A stretch of DNA of 64,000 nucleotides, from positions 20,085,338-20,149,337 of the forward strand of contig NC_088302.1 of the NCBI RefSeq assembly GCF_032854445.1. Direction: 5' to 3'. The position numbers and the translations under genes were made by a program. The notes below the pieces were generated by a model. The model saw only the letters and a list, made by a program, of their open reading frames with translations. It was not told the DNA's origin and made no database searches. Within the stretch, counting starts at the first letter, position 1, and the number at the start of each line of letters is the position of its first letter. Source of the DNA: Liolophura sinensis (taxonomy: Eukaryota; Mollusca; Polyplacophora; Chitonida; Chitonidae). This document shows, piece by piece, positions 25,901 through 40,900 of this stretch.

Positions 25901-28900
25901 CAGTTTCCTTTGGCTCCGGACAAAACCTAGCTAGATTCCAGACAACTAATCAAGATCAGATTTCCAATGTTAAATGTTGAGAACATCCAGGTGTATCAGA
26001 TTGTCCTTTTATTGCAACTTTCTAAAACCTGTGGGCTTTAACCGGATCTCTCCGGTTTCCTCCCACTACAATGCTGGCCCCCGTCTTATAAGTAAAATAT
26101 TTTTAAGTACGGCGTAAAACACCAATCACGTTAATACACAATACTTATACCACCATAACCCAAATTAAGCGGGGTTAAAAATTGCTATAAAACAGAACGA
26201 TGGCCTGAATTTTATGTAAACACAAAAACACACATCCGTAACATTGTGTAAACACACATCCACTTAATTGCACAACTGGGCACATACAAAATACTTATTT
26301 ATAGCATTGTAGACATTAATGGCTCAAATCGCTATGAAAAATACTGGTATCATTCCTTGGCTTATGTAACAGAGACGTTCACAACATGTAACATTACAAG
26401 AAATACATTATCACACATATAAAAAATTCTTTGATTGCTACTATTTATGCATTTACATGAATAGTTATGATAAAACCTTGACTGAGGTAAAATGACAAGA
26501 GGCCTTATTTCACCGGTTACGTGTGACCATTTGCTAGCTATCACATTGTCGTCGCTGTTCTGGTTTTACTCTCTATGCTGCACGCCTTCAATTATATTAA
26601 TTCTCGTTGTAGTTAATTATACGCCTTGGTCATTAGGCAGTTTTTTTAATGAAGTCAGTTACTATAATAATGCTCTTCAACAAAATGTTTTGTTTTCTAT
26701 AACAAGGATGAATGTTCTGATCTAAAACTATATCAACTCGATTGTTCGAATTTAATATTTCTATCAACGTATAAGATTACAGCAACGAGAGTAGAGGTAG
26801 AGCAGTTACTGTAGAGTGATAGTTGGCAATTTGGAGTTTTAATCTAACTGTTCATGTAAATGCGTAAATTTATACGTCCTTGGTCGGGACACAGCAAAAA
26901 CTTTAAAAATGGTACTTGTTGCTGCATCGCTAGGCGCTCAGCACTGCGAGGTTAGAGCAAGGAAACAGGGCTGGTTGACCCAGTGTCAGGATAACTGGGT
27001 GAGGTGTCATGTCTGGGGGTCTTCAGCATGATATTTTCGGTGGCGGCGGCACTTTGGCGGCACGGACTCGCCCTGCCACAAGAAGACATAGTATATGTAC
27101 ACACGCCCAATGATTCCTCTTCTTCATATGACTAAAAATTGTTAAGTACGACGCTAAACCCCAAGTATACCTACATGCACACATATACATACCTATACGT
27201 TGCCTAGCAACAAAAACACATGCAGTGATGACAGTCGCAAAAAATGGCAGAGGTCTAGATTTACTCAGAATGGTGTGCTTTCATGGAGCCAAATGAACCC
27301 GTTTGTTTTTTTTATGTGGTTGGCATATATAATATAAGGTTATCGAGTTATGATTTTAATCGTCTTATATTGTGCAGACTAAAGCAATTTTGTCAACGTA
27401 AAAATGCTTTGATCAGACTGTTTTGAGCCGTTTACTCCTGGCTTTTGATCAAGTGCATGGGTCCTTTTATGACTTATAAAACAAAAACGATATATTTTTT
27501 TTTATACATACTATGTTATAAATGACATTTAGGGATCCAGTTTAGGTCATTTCAACATAAGGCATTGAAAGCACTCAGGATAAGTCTAACATTTGTGTTT
27601 CAATTCAGTTTGTATATCACAACATTCTCCCAATTATAAAATTCAACGTTGTCGTCAACAGCTAACTTGCTGACGTTTGATAAACACACTCGTCAATATT
27701 TATTCCTGCAAATATTCATCAATACAATGTGGAACGTAGGGTACACATCACACTACGTAGCCTAATATTACTACAGTTTGGACCGATACAACCACCGTTC
27801 AAAGATAAATCTTTCTTCTATATCAGTGAAGTAATTGATGATATCAGTTATAACACTGCTTTCAGACAGGGGTTTCCGACTTAAATAGGAGACATCAAAT
27901 GTATATTGGCATTAAGTTTTCCTTTGACATGCAAGCAGATACTACATGCAGAAGTCAAAGAGCTCCAAATATTTTGCCCACACATCATTTCCAGAAGGTG
28001 GCGTATCAATTGTTTTTCTAGTAATTGCCCGACAAATATAAAAACTGTAATGCGCGGTCATTTAAGTTTCGATATTTGCATATTACGAGCTTCTCTTTAA
28101 CATGATTCCAGTTATTTACTGAAATATTTCTAACATGTTTCCTTGGGGAATAATGTTTTTAATTGCTTCTGGAAATGGGTCTTGAGATTATCGAAACCCT
28201 GAATGGTTTAAGAGTTGTTTATCAATGTCAGACTGGACGCTTAAATAGACCTTTCTGAACTGTCAATCAAAAACACGCAATCGACTAATCAGAAGCAGTT
28301 TTGTTGCAAATAGCTCAACCGGATGTCCCATGCATTGGTAAAAATGCAGAATCTTTCTGTGATGTCATGACGTCACAATTGCTTTCACCTGGAATGAAGA
28401 AGGGGTGGTGGTATATCGGATGTGTTGGATTGTAAAATTACAAATGAGGCTGAGATTGACCTAAAATCTGCTGTAGAAAAACATCCAATAGGTATCATCA
28501 TACAACTGTCAGCAAGACGGGTATTTTAATAGTAAACAAGTTGCAAAAACAGCAGCGGCAGTCAATTGCACACGAGGATACGAGATTACAAGCTTAGTTC
28601 CACTGAAATCAGACTCTCCGTCTAACCCTGCATATATACTCGCGTTTTTTCCTTCTTCTCTTCCGGATTTGCTCGGGTTAGCCACCATAGTGCGTGGTAT
28701 TAAGTGCGCATGTGTAAGATGTCATGTCCACGTATTTTACCCGAGAATTAATATTTGAAAATCACATTTATAAAAGCACGGCTAAACTCGAACATCCGCA
28801 GAACGGCCGGAGCGAAACCACATTAATCCCCTGAGATGTCAACAAATAATATTTGCTGATTAACCTAAGCATTTTAAAATGTTTACGGCTATTCTAGAGC

Positions 28901-31900
28901 TTGTGTGAGCTGAGTAAGGTGGTGGAACACGTGAGGCAAGAGGGCTGGAAACCGCAGCCAATTTCCCTAACGCCCGCAACTCTCCCAGAGTTTATGCTTT
29001 CTTCCATCAGATGATTTTTGTTTTGATTAATCAAGTAGGTTAAACACAAGGATGGAAGAATATACTCCCACCACGTTATTCCTCTCGTAGCAACAGGCAT
29101 CTCAGTAGCTGGAAACCATTTTCGATTTCCCTATCGCCCACATAGCTCTGCAACTTCCCGGACAGTTTACGCTTTCCTTCGTCAGACAGGATTTCTGTTT
29201 TCATTAATCATATGGTTTACACAATTATAGCCACACCGCTATATCTTTAGTTACAGCTGCCATACATTCGAATCATAGACACCTGTTGGCCAGACATGCC
29301 TTGCAGGATTAGATAAAACATGTTAATAATGCGAAGGTCAGTGGAATGTTTGCTCTGGCATCTCATATTTCATCGCAGGGTTAGTGCAATTGTAAATAAA
29401 TGATCCCAAAAAACGTGGACTAATTCGTGGGGAAGATTATCGGCAGATTTCTGAGAACACCGCAGCGGTTGAATCCCGTGTTCAGCGTTCATTGCTTGCG
29501 GACATTCCTAGGCAGGGAGTTAACAACAAGTCATTGGTAACCCTAAGGATTAGGGCTCATCTTCTGTTTTAGCAACCTGCCAAATTATTTTCCCTTGCCA
29601 GTCTTAAGCATTCCCGCAGTTTGGAAGAAAGCTTCAGGTCAAATCCCCCCAAGGTCAAGGTACACCGACGTTGTCCCCTTTACAGACTATAGTATAATAG
29701 TTAAGGGTATTTTAACCATAAACTTTATAAACTACAATAGTGCAACAGTTAAGTGTATCCCTGTCCATAAACTATAATAGTGTAACAGTTAAATGTATCC
29801 CTCTGCTATAACTAGAAATAGTGTAACACTTAAGTGTATCCCTCTCCATAAACTATATTAGTGCAACAGTCAAGTGTATCCCTCTCCATGAACTGTAATA
29901 TTGTAATAATTAAGTGTATCCCTCTACGCAGATTAGTTAATTGTATCCACCTGCACTCTCAAAAAGCAAACGTGTACCGCTTTGTACACGTGTTTGTGTA
30001 GCTCAAGATGTAATCAAATTGTTCATCAAAGGTACATAATTTCGTACATGTTAAAAATGTAGGTACAAAGATGATATAAACATGGTACACATAATTGTCC
30101 CTGCTGAAATTTGTTAGAATCGACTTGTACCTGACCACAGACTATTTAAAATTTAAGGAAATATCCATCCCTTCACATGTGTTATCTACGTTAGCACCAA
30201 AAGCCTAGGGATACAATATCGATGATTGATATACAAGGGGTACAGACAGTTTTGAAGAAGGGTATCCATGTAACTCAACTTAAAAGTTGTGCGTATCCCA
30301 AACTGTCTACGTTTTGTTTTATGTTTTGGTTCTACATGGCATAAAAAGCCCATCAAAGCTTAACGTTACCTGTCTCCCACATTATTCCAGCAGTGCATAA
30401 TCGCATTTCTATGCTTTTAGGAAAATCAAGTTATATCTGTAAAATATTAAAATAATTCCCAGATAAGAATCGATAAGGCTAGGAATCTTGTAATCTTTCT
30501 GATCAAGACAAGTGTCATTTCACCGAAGTTTCTGTTTTTCAACACGCAAATAACAGCAACGATTTCTGTAGTAGGGCACAGTTTACCGATTTCTGTATAT
30601 CATTCCATCCTTTTCTTCTTCTAAGACTCTCCAGTTGCTGTTCGAGATCACGTTTAATTAACAAACAGCGTTGCTTGTGTGATATTTGAGAATTCTCCCA
30701 GGTGTCTCATCAAGCCTATATGTGTGCGTAAGATGAGAAGTCAATTCGAACAATTCAACATGCGTATTTATACAGACCAATGTTTAGATGACCTTTACCC
30801 TCTGACTCCTTTTGGAAAAAACATGTGTTGTCTTCAGGGGGGTATAGACCAGGAGCATACCATCATATATAACATAATGTCAAATAAAGACTTTATATGT
30901 AGTTAGGAAAACAACATGCCCTTCTGCTCTTGTCAGCATTGTGTGTCAAATCGAACATAGAAACTCTTTCTTACATTGGCGTTTAAGAACATGCTCTTGT
31001 AGGGTAATTGACTAACATAACAAAAATGGAAACACGGGGAACCATCAGCTGTGTTTGCGCTTTTAACCAAAGAGAAGTAATATAATTGAAGACGTACAGC
31101 ATAGAGAGTGAAACAAGAGCAGCGACGACAGTGTGATAGCTTGCAAATGGTCACACGTAACCGGTGAAAGACGGCCTCTTGTCAATTTACCTGTCAGGGT
31201 TTTATTCTGACTGTTCATGTAAATGCATAAATCGTAGTAACTTACACGTCCCCAAGCACCTTAAACTCATATGTTCCCTTCTGAGACTATTTATGCCAGC
31301 CATATCTTTTTTTCATGTAACTTTGACAAAGTTTCAAGACTATCAGCGTTAAGAGACAGTCACTTTCATCATTTCTGTTTTGACAGGCTTTACCTGCCAA
31401 TGGCCATGTCTTTCAGTAGCATATATAAAAATATAAGCGTTATGTCCGACATTCGTATACAATCCGTAGTCCGTATAGGGCGTTCCAATTCTATAATCGC
31501 AAGATCCATTTCCAAAACAACGTTTAACACTAGCTCCCAAAGACAAAGGTATGTAAGAAATTATAGAAATAGGAAATAAATCCGGTAACACACAAGAGAG
31601 AAGCGGTCATCAGTTTTCAATGATGCCGGCAGACAGTTGATATTTCAGGCATGAATTCCATATCACATATGTCCATGAATGAGTTCCAGGTCAAATAACT
31701 ATTAAACAAGGTATCCCATTCGCGCTTTGATTGCAAATGTTCATAAAGGCATTATGCAGATATAATGACGCCTTCACGGCCCCTAGCCAAAGGTTAAGCG
31801 GTATTAGATACAGGTCGAAAATGACGAGCGTTACAGACCTTAAGCGAACAGATTGTGATTCAAAAGTAATGGACGATTACGTCTTTCTCGTTAATATGCA

Positions 31901-34900
31901 AAGGTGTCATACTACAAGAGGCGCCATCTATGATGTTACACATGACATGCTGGTCTGTATAAAAGCTGTCTACAAGGTAGACTGTTACACCCGGCAACCA
32001 GCGCCATCTGTGTTGATGAATACCATGCACGCGATAGATATGTACATAAGGATAACAGCGCCGTCTGTTGTAGATCACAATGCAGATCGCCAGAGATTCA
32101 AATTCCTAGTAAACAAGTATCTCAGTCGCGCTTTGATTGCAACTGTTCATAAAGGCATCATGCACATGTAATGAGCATGGCTACCTTTACGGCCCCTAGC
32201 CCCAGGTTAAACGGTATTAGATACATTCCGAAAATGACGAGCGTTACAGACCTTAAGCGAACAGATTGTGATTCAAAAGTAATGGACGATTACGTCTTTC
32301 CCGTTAATATGTAAAGATCTCATACTACAAGAGGCGCCATCTATGATGTTACACATGACATGCTGGTCTGTATAAAGCTGTCTACAAGATGGACGGTTAC
32401 GCTGGGCAACCAACGCCATCTATGTTGTTAAATACCATGCACGCGATAGATATGTACATAAGGATAACAGCGCCGTCTGTGTGGTTGATCACAATGCAGA
32501 TCGCCAGAGATTCTGGACGATTCTGTCCATACCTGCCAACGAGAGTGTTATACCCATTGTAAAATTTGAGAAACTTAGAATGAAGCCGTTTGATGGAGTA
32601 TTAACGTCATCACAATTTATGCAAGATCTGACAAATGCTACAAGGCGAGATATGTATACGCCATATGCATGACCCTTTGGTATATTGCTGTCCAAATAAG
32701 GATGATTTACAATATCAAAATTGAAATTGTCCCTTTTGTCGTAAAAGCGGCGTGAAAGAAGACATTGTTCGTCTTTGTACAGATATAGATCCAAATTAAA
32801 TGTATCATCGGGAATATCTGTTGTATCCTTTAAATCCAATGAAGGCGGATGGATTTCCTTCACCGTTTCAGCAATATGGAGGTTATTTAACGCCAGTAGA
32901 TCATCAGTATACTGCTTGGTAAATAAAAAGCATCGAGCTTTAAAGATATTACTTTTAAGTAATTTCTGCATATAGTCGTACTCATATGAAAACAGGTATA
33001 GGTCCGCCAAAACTGGTACCCATTTGAATACCTATGTTCTGTTGGTACATGGTATCTCCGAATTTCACATAGATGTTATTAATGAGAAATTCAAGTAATT
33101 CAATAAAAAATGTAACATCCCATGAGTGGTAACCTTTATAAATAGTAGAACTAAAGAAAGAACTTTCTTCTGACGTTAATGTGACGGTGACCTGTTTTAG
33201 TAAATACCGAGACAATTAACGACGATATTCTTTTAATAAGATTTCCTGATCATTTTTATTTCAAGACATTTGTAATTAAAGCACATGTTAAGACAGCCAT
33301 GAGTACAATATATATGCCCTATAACAACTAAAGATTAACCAGCATGTTTTATGTTGTAAATTTCAAGTTTTACCATCTGGCATTTCATAAGGCACAGGGT
33401 CTAAGTTGTGATTTATGATCATAAGGGTGCCTGGTGTCTCATGGTCCTAATTATAATGGGGCCTGGGATCTCATGGCTTTAGCGGTAACATGTTAAGCGT
33501 TGGAATAGGCCTCTTATCTTCATCCTTGCATACTTTTTTTCTCACTGCCCATTATAATGCATAAAATGTGAAATGCATATACGAAGCTTGTCTCGATAGT
33601 TCCCTTGAAATGTAGAAATATTTGTATCATGTGCGAAACATATCACACAGCATTACGTTTAATAATCGTAAAGTCGTCTGATACAACTTTACCCTTCCCG
33701 AACATTGTCAGACTTCTGGCAGTTGAAATGTTCGCTGCCTATGGTGGACCAGGAGGAAAGAGTTTTGATGCATATGGAATCTGTTTGGACCATCGAAAAC
33801 CATGTTCAAAATGTGGCGTAGTGTACCACCCAAGAAGTTCAAACTGAGATCATTTATCTGAAAACAGCATTCGCTGACTACGAGTTTGAGATTTGAATTA
33901 GATGGCATGCCTATAATACTGACTGTCTTCCCTGCATAACTGAAAACTATTGACTTATTTACTATTTAAGTATTATTTTTTACACATTCTTTTGCAACTG
34001 GTGTGTTTTGGCTGTTTTTGGAAATAGGTCTTGCAACTATCGACTTGGAGCGTTATTTTTGGTTTACAACTGGTATATGAAGGTCGGACTTGATGCTCAC
34101 ATTCCCAATTTTAATTCCTCAAATCCTTCAATAAGAGTTTAACAAAATTCGCATTTTGATTTGAACAAAAACTGGCTCTGTGGACTTGAGGTTAAGATCT
34201 CCTGAATTAATTCACCAACAATAAAAGTTAAACAACAATAAAAGTTAAACAAATTTCACATTTTGACTTGAATCAAAACTGACTGTAGGAATGTTGCAAA
34301 GAAATATTGCTCTGAAGGCCTTCGTGCGCTTATGTCTACGTTAGTTCCTTTACACTGGTGACATTAAGGTCTGGTTTGGATCGGTGTTACATAATGCCTC
34401 TATACATGTTAATGACGGCCAGTCCTGTATTGTTTGAGGTAAAGGCGCCCACTTGACTTTGCACTGACCGCGAGCACCCAACACACCATTGCTGTTTGTG
34501 ATCTGAGCCACACATACGAGAAACCCCTTGCGGTTTCGGACGGCAAAATGGCCCGTTCTTTCTTACTCTATTAATAGGTCTCACATACTTCAAACACAAT
34601 ATTGGTTCGCTTCCTTAAAGGCTGTGAGAGAGAAAAACACTGACAAACAAGTCAGCACTCGTACTACGCACTACGTATCAAACGGTTGTATTATTCAATT
34701 ATTTGTGAGTCTAAGAGTCATTCAGGAATCAAGGGTTGTCGGTCATCGCAAATTTACTACTGAAGTGCTTCATGAAATTTGTACTTGTCTAGCCGACAAA
34801 ACGCTGTCACACCAAACGCTCAAACCTGGGCTGTAGCCATTGGCGGGGGAAGAATTGGGAACACACCACGCATGGAAATCTGTGCAATTCGTGCTATGCT

Positions 34901-37900
34901 GAGGGATGGCACTGATGTCAAATGATATTTAAAAATGAAAACTGAATAATGACACGACGGCCAAGCATTCTGTGACGATACACTGGTGCACCTATCCAAA
35001 TACAGCAAAAAACAACATGGAATATTGATCTTAATATAACCTAGATAAGGCTGTGGTTCTCCGCTGGATTCATACAAAATGACGCAATCAGAAACAGTGT
35101 TATGGCCAGTGGATCCAATGTTAGTTCTAAGGGCTACGTTGGAATTTAACATGGTATGTTATTTACCTTACTAATAACATCGTTTCTCCGTGTTGGACTT
35201 GCCACTGCGACATTTACTGTGTATTTTTCTTTGTAAACTTTGACCAAGGCCTTTCAACACAGTTACTATATGCCATTAAGCCACACACACCAAAACTATA
35301 TTTATGCGTTTAATATTATATGTTCTTACTCCAAATATCATACTCCAAATATTTCAGTATGAACCAATGAAAATAAACCCTAAACACTCACTCACTCAGC
35401 AATGGAAAGTTGAATATTTATATACAACATTGGTATGTAATATAATCAAGGTTCAAGATTATTTCAACGATTTAGTAAGCGGATTATTTGGCTGTTTTAA
35501 ACGAATATAAATGATGATAACTTGGCACCAAATCGGTAATGTTACAGCTGTCTAATGGTGAATCTGTTTTAAAAGGAAGGGTGCCCTTATACAAATATCC
35601 TTAATCACAGGAAATATTTTACCTCGGGAAATATTTACTGGCTCCCGTATACTAGAGTGTCTTTCAAATTCACCACAGGAAATCGGCACTACAATAAACC
35701 CACACCATGCAACACGGACGTCTAACATTGGGCTGACCATATGGCACGCCCACTTATTTATGCACACATAATTACGATCCTATTTTTTATACATATAATA
35801 ACAAAATTGGTTCGTATTCAGTTTTAAGTGTTTTAAAATTATGTAATAGATGTGGAATAAGAAACAAAGATATGAGTGTAGAATGCTGATTGGGAGAGTT
35901 GACCAATATTACAGCCTTGAAACCTGAAGCCGAATAGGACCTCGACATTCCAACTGGTCATTTTGCCAAGTATGTGTAAAAGAAGTGATGCTCTTATTAT
36001 CACGCAAGTTCGGTAAAGCCTTAAGATGTGTAGATTGACATCAACGCAATTGTAGACAATGCATGCCCGAGTAGCTTTTCAACATTCGCTAAAGTGATGA
36101 ACTCTATTCCGTTACGGGAATGCTTCACGAAGGGAAAAATATTTCATATATGTATACATATATCTTATATCAATTCTCCAGGGCGGATCGTGTTTATTGA
36201 TATACTTGAAAGTCACATAGAAAAATCTGTTTGCACATCCCCGAAAACGTTCATAATCTTCAAGTGTTTTATTCGGAGGTATTTCAAAATTCTGAACGTG
36301 AAACATTACTATTTTATTGCCCTTGAAAAGAACATTTTTGTCCTCGTTGTAGTTGCACTTAGAAACTAGTTTGTACATGCATGATAGACCATAGTCGGGG
36401 AAACTGTCTACAAAAAATGCCAGTATGATTATAATACTTGATAAAATTCTTCTTTGAGACAACAAAGCGGACAAACGGGAGCTAGAGAGCCTCTTGGCAC
36501 GATGTTTGCTTTCTTCGCTGTACTCCGTGGCCATTGACCCAAATGCTTAAACCTCTTTACAGAAAGGTGTTGTGAGGACATGATCACAAATCAACATGTA
36601 CTGCCGAGGGAGAATTAATCTCGCATCATTCATACTCGCTGTCCACGTGAAAGGTTTATTGGCTTCCAAGATTGTGCGGCAAAACATTGCAAAAAGAGAC
36701 TGCAGACAAATAGCTAGCACATGACTGGAACGAGACCTGGCTGAGGTAACTAGGTCACGACCAGAGCAGAATAATAAAAAAAAACTGGGTTGTTCCTTTG
36801 AGTTCAGGCCTGAACACTTCTCAGGCGGCATGTACTGCATTTGCCTCACACAAGGCACCCTTGTATTGAGCAGAAATGTATGAACACAACGTCAATCATT
36901 ACGAATTGGAAACACGAAGATCCAACACGTGCTTTGCTTTTTTTTTTTTTTACAGCAATCTGTGATTACGACAGCTAGGGGGAATCTCCCTGCCTTTGGC
37001 CCATGGGTCTGTAGGGTTCCTAAGAGTTTTCTATGGAAAACACAGCCATGGTCAGAGGCGAGGAGTACTGCTAATGAGGTTGTAGAGGATCCATTCCACA
37101 TTGGAACTTATCGTGCTTATTACATGCTCATGACAAAAGTTCCCAAAGGAATATCTGAGAAAGAACATGTAAATAGTTAGTAAGACTGGAAACATGCCAA
37201 AGTGAAGCAGTCTGCAGATTTCTTAGAATTCTAGTCAGGGAATTCTAGTCATGGCATCCAATTCATATTACAAACTCGTAGTCCATGAATAATTTCCAGG
37301 AAGAATACAAATATGGGTTTCTCAATTACGCTTTGATTGAAACAGATCATAACAGTATCATGTTGATGTAATAAACAGCCGAAGGGGCTAGCACGCCAGC
37401 ACAGCCGCTATTAGTTCAAGTCCAGCTTATGCCGGCTTCTTCACTAGTCGTAAATGGGAAGATCTGGCAGCAGCCTACGGGTGGTCATGGATTTAATGCA
37501 TTCTTTATTATGCATCATTTATTTGATCTTTAGTTAATTACATCGAGCAAGGTAAGCATCACGAGATGTAGAGCAATGTCGTTATGGCTCATAAATGCCC
37601 ACAAGTACTTTTAAAATGCAGTTGAAAGCACCGTTAAGCACCACAGTTATTCATGCAAAATGTGTAAAGAGCTACACCACACAAGAGTGTCATGGGAGAA
37701 AGGTATGCGTGCCCGTGGAATGGTCGGCTAAAAGTTTAGGCCTGTGGTCCGAGGAGTGGGGGAGGAGAATATTTGCGGACAGTATGTGGTGGGGTTGCCT
37801 GGATTAACACAGTAGCATCTTTGGCCTTTTTTTCAGCCGACACCAATGGATAACACGCATAAACCCTGTCGTGAAATCGAGTAAACAAAGACTAAGGCGA

Positions 37901-40900
37901 TGTGTACACAAGCAGATCTGCTGGACAAGGTCTACAGAGGCGGTTGCTCTTCACACATGTCCACCGGCTTCCTCATTCTCAAGCACCACTGTGTTGTGAT
38001 GGATTGCATGGGCAGTGTAGCTAGCCTGTCGGCTTTTCATGGGATACAGGTAGTTTGCTCCCAGCCCTGTACAGCACAACAGGATTGACCGGGGTATAAC
38101 CAACGAACATTTTTTTCAGTTGGAAGAATTCGAGCCCAAACTTTTCGGTAGCGCCTTTTTAATCCGATGTCCTTTCCATTTTGGTCGCCAGCTGACGATG
38201 TTTACTTGTTTATTTGATTGGTGTTTAACGTAGTTCTCAAGAATTTGTCATCTGTACGACTGAGGTCATGTTAACAGGCGGAGGAATCAAAAGAACCACA
38301 ATTCATGTAAACTATCGAGCAATGAGAAATAATACCTCACTGGTATCCTTAACTGACTTGTTGCAGTGATAAAGACGCTTAAGACAACGAGCTAGCCAAC
38401 ACCTGTTTAAATAATATTAAACAATTATCATCGGACCAGTCACTGAGATGACAAAGTACAAATCTGAGTGACGAAGGTACTAAGATGCCACAAGCATCTT
38501 TCTCAACAGTATGGATCGTCCACATGTAGGTCGCTGTCCGCCTATATAACGGGATCCAATATAGCCTAATTCACTTGACCTCACAAGCCAAAAAGTTCTG
38601 AGAATAGTTCCCCGTATTAAACTGTTATAAATAGGCTACATGTTAAAGACATATGTCTTTAACGGCAAGATATGTCTTTAACATGTAGCCTATTAATAAC
38701 AGCTTAATACAGGGAACTATTCTCAGAATTTTTTGGCTCGTGAGGTCAAGTGAATTAGGCTAAACTGGATGTGTACAACAGGACACAAAACTTAGTAAAG
38801 CAATTTGTCGTAACTTTTCTCGTAAATCTAGGCGTCGGAACATGCATGTATCATTTATATTTTTCGTCAACCATAATGCATGTTTGAATTGTGAAAAACA
38901 AATTATTTGCATTCTTGTTTGCTTTAGTGTAGTTTCTGAACTTCAGCAACTCTTGTAACCATAAGTTTTCATTAGCTTTAGTAATCAGAATTACACTTAC
39001 ATAAGACTTGTTTCAGATGCATAAGTTTTCTACATATACTATCACAATTACGTCATTTTGGAAGCTGGCGTTATTATAGACATGGAAAGTCCATCATGGT
39101 TGATAGCTGATATACGACTGTCTGCTTCGACGCATAGATGAACAACTTTATATCTGTTACCATGTTTTACTTTATTTCATTAACATTCATATGTCCAGTT
39201 TGACGTTACATACTGGAAAAAAGAGGGACAAGAGTGGAACATAAATATTTGTCTGGGACATGCATGTAAGAATAAAAGATTCAAGGTCAATCGGTGATCA
39301 TTATCGAAATCGTAATACTGGAGAAATTTAGAGCACAAAGGATTGGTTTTGAGTAAACTGGTATGTGATAAATTGTAATGGCGATTACGTTGTTAATACT
39401 TAAATTTTTATATGAACAGGTCAAATAAAGCCCTATCTGAGGTTAATTGAGAATGTGGGTGTCAAAACAGACATTCGTATACCAGCCGTCCACTCGAAAT
39501 AGTCTTTCCAGGCTTATAATCGCAAGATGAATTTCTCACAGAATATTCAACACAAACCATTCAAGAGTAAAAGGAAGTATGTAAAATGCAACAGTCAGAC
39601 GAAATCTTGCATATAAGTCCAAAGAGTTTCCAAAGACACAAGGATTGTTCTAGGCAAATGAATGAATGAATGAAATTGTGTAAATTACTAGTTTTACTAA
39701 TTACTAAGTTATCAATAATCAGAATATGTATCTCAGCTGATTTTAACTGATCATATATCCAACGTGAAAATTTAACTCAACACGAATGCAAGATTCACTC
39801 TGTCGTCGTTGCTCTGGCTTTATTGTCCATGAAGAAAAGACGAATGACTCATACCTGCGAAAATAACTTCAAATATCCATAATATTGCGTGCGATGTAAA
39901 ATCCAACGTGCGAAGCATGAATTTTGCTATAGATATTCTATTTTTTACCATTCAAGTTGGAAAAATTTTCTCAAAATTTCACAACGTTCTGGCTCTGGTA
40001 AGAATAGGTTATTAGCTCTTATTATCTCTGCTGTCTTCGGTGAGTTCTGGTGACAATGTTGTTCGAATCAATTATCAGTCAACAGCCGGACAGCTACGCG
40101 AAGTTTGCGGGGTATATATTTATACTAGATATTTAACCTATTTTATCCGTCAAACTAAACTATTCGTTCATTCTGCAAAGGCAGAGAAGTGGGCAAAAAT
40201 GTCAATTGGAGGTATTACCTCTTCCGGAGTCCACCCTTCTAAGCAATTGACCCACGAATGTCAGCGAGCAGCAATAGGTCACCTGTTTAGAGTTTTAAGA
40301 TCTAAGGTGGAAACATATTAACTCTGTACTGCAAGGAACTGTGTACAAGGCTTATGCCGGCCTACCGGTTGTTTGGTGTAAATACCTCACGAAACGCCTT
40401 GCTGCGATAGGATGCAACGACACAGCCCAGAAAATGCATGGTGTGATCTGAGAATGCTACGATTAACCTGTTGTTGTCCCTGTTCGTTTGTTGGCACGAG
40501 AACCGTTGGACCTCCCCACAGGACATTGGAGGAATCAGCGTTGTGCGTGTCGTATATCTATCCATGTTGAGAGACAGAGGCATACGTTATTGGACGACCA
40601 TACAGGACGTCCGGATAAATCGCAGGTTTTGTGTTCAGATGAACGAGGAGGAAGTGCAGCCACTGAGTAGCAGCCAACGAAGTGTGAACGCTAGGCAGGG
40701 TGTAGACCCCAAGGACAAACAGATCACCACCTGGGCCTCCTCATCGATTGCCTCGAAGCTCCTTCCTGCAAATCGTACCCCTTCAATTTACTGCGTGCAC
40801 GGAGCTAACTAGGAACAGTCGCTATAGTGCATCTCTTCCCCTCTCATTGACAAGAAAACAGGCGATGCTCACGGATGCTCTCTATATTCACAGCTCACAG

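Noticed and set aside
29955-30315. Possible hairpin or MITE around GTGTACCGCTTTGTACAC and GACAGTTTTG/CAAACTGTC
   Set aside because: The inverted matches are short and not co-terminal; no boundaries could be set.
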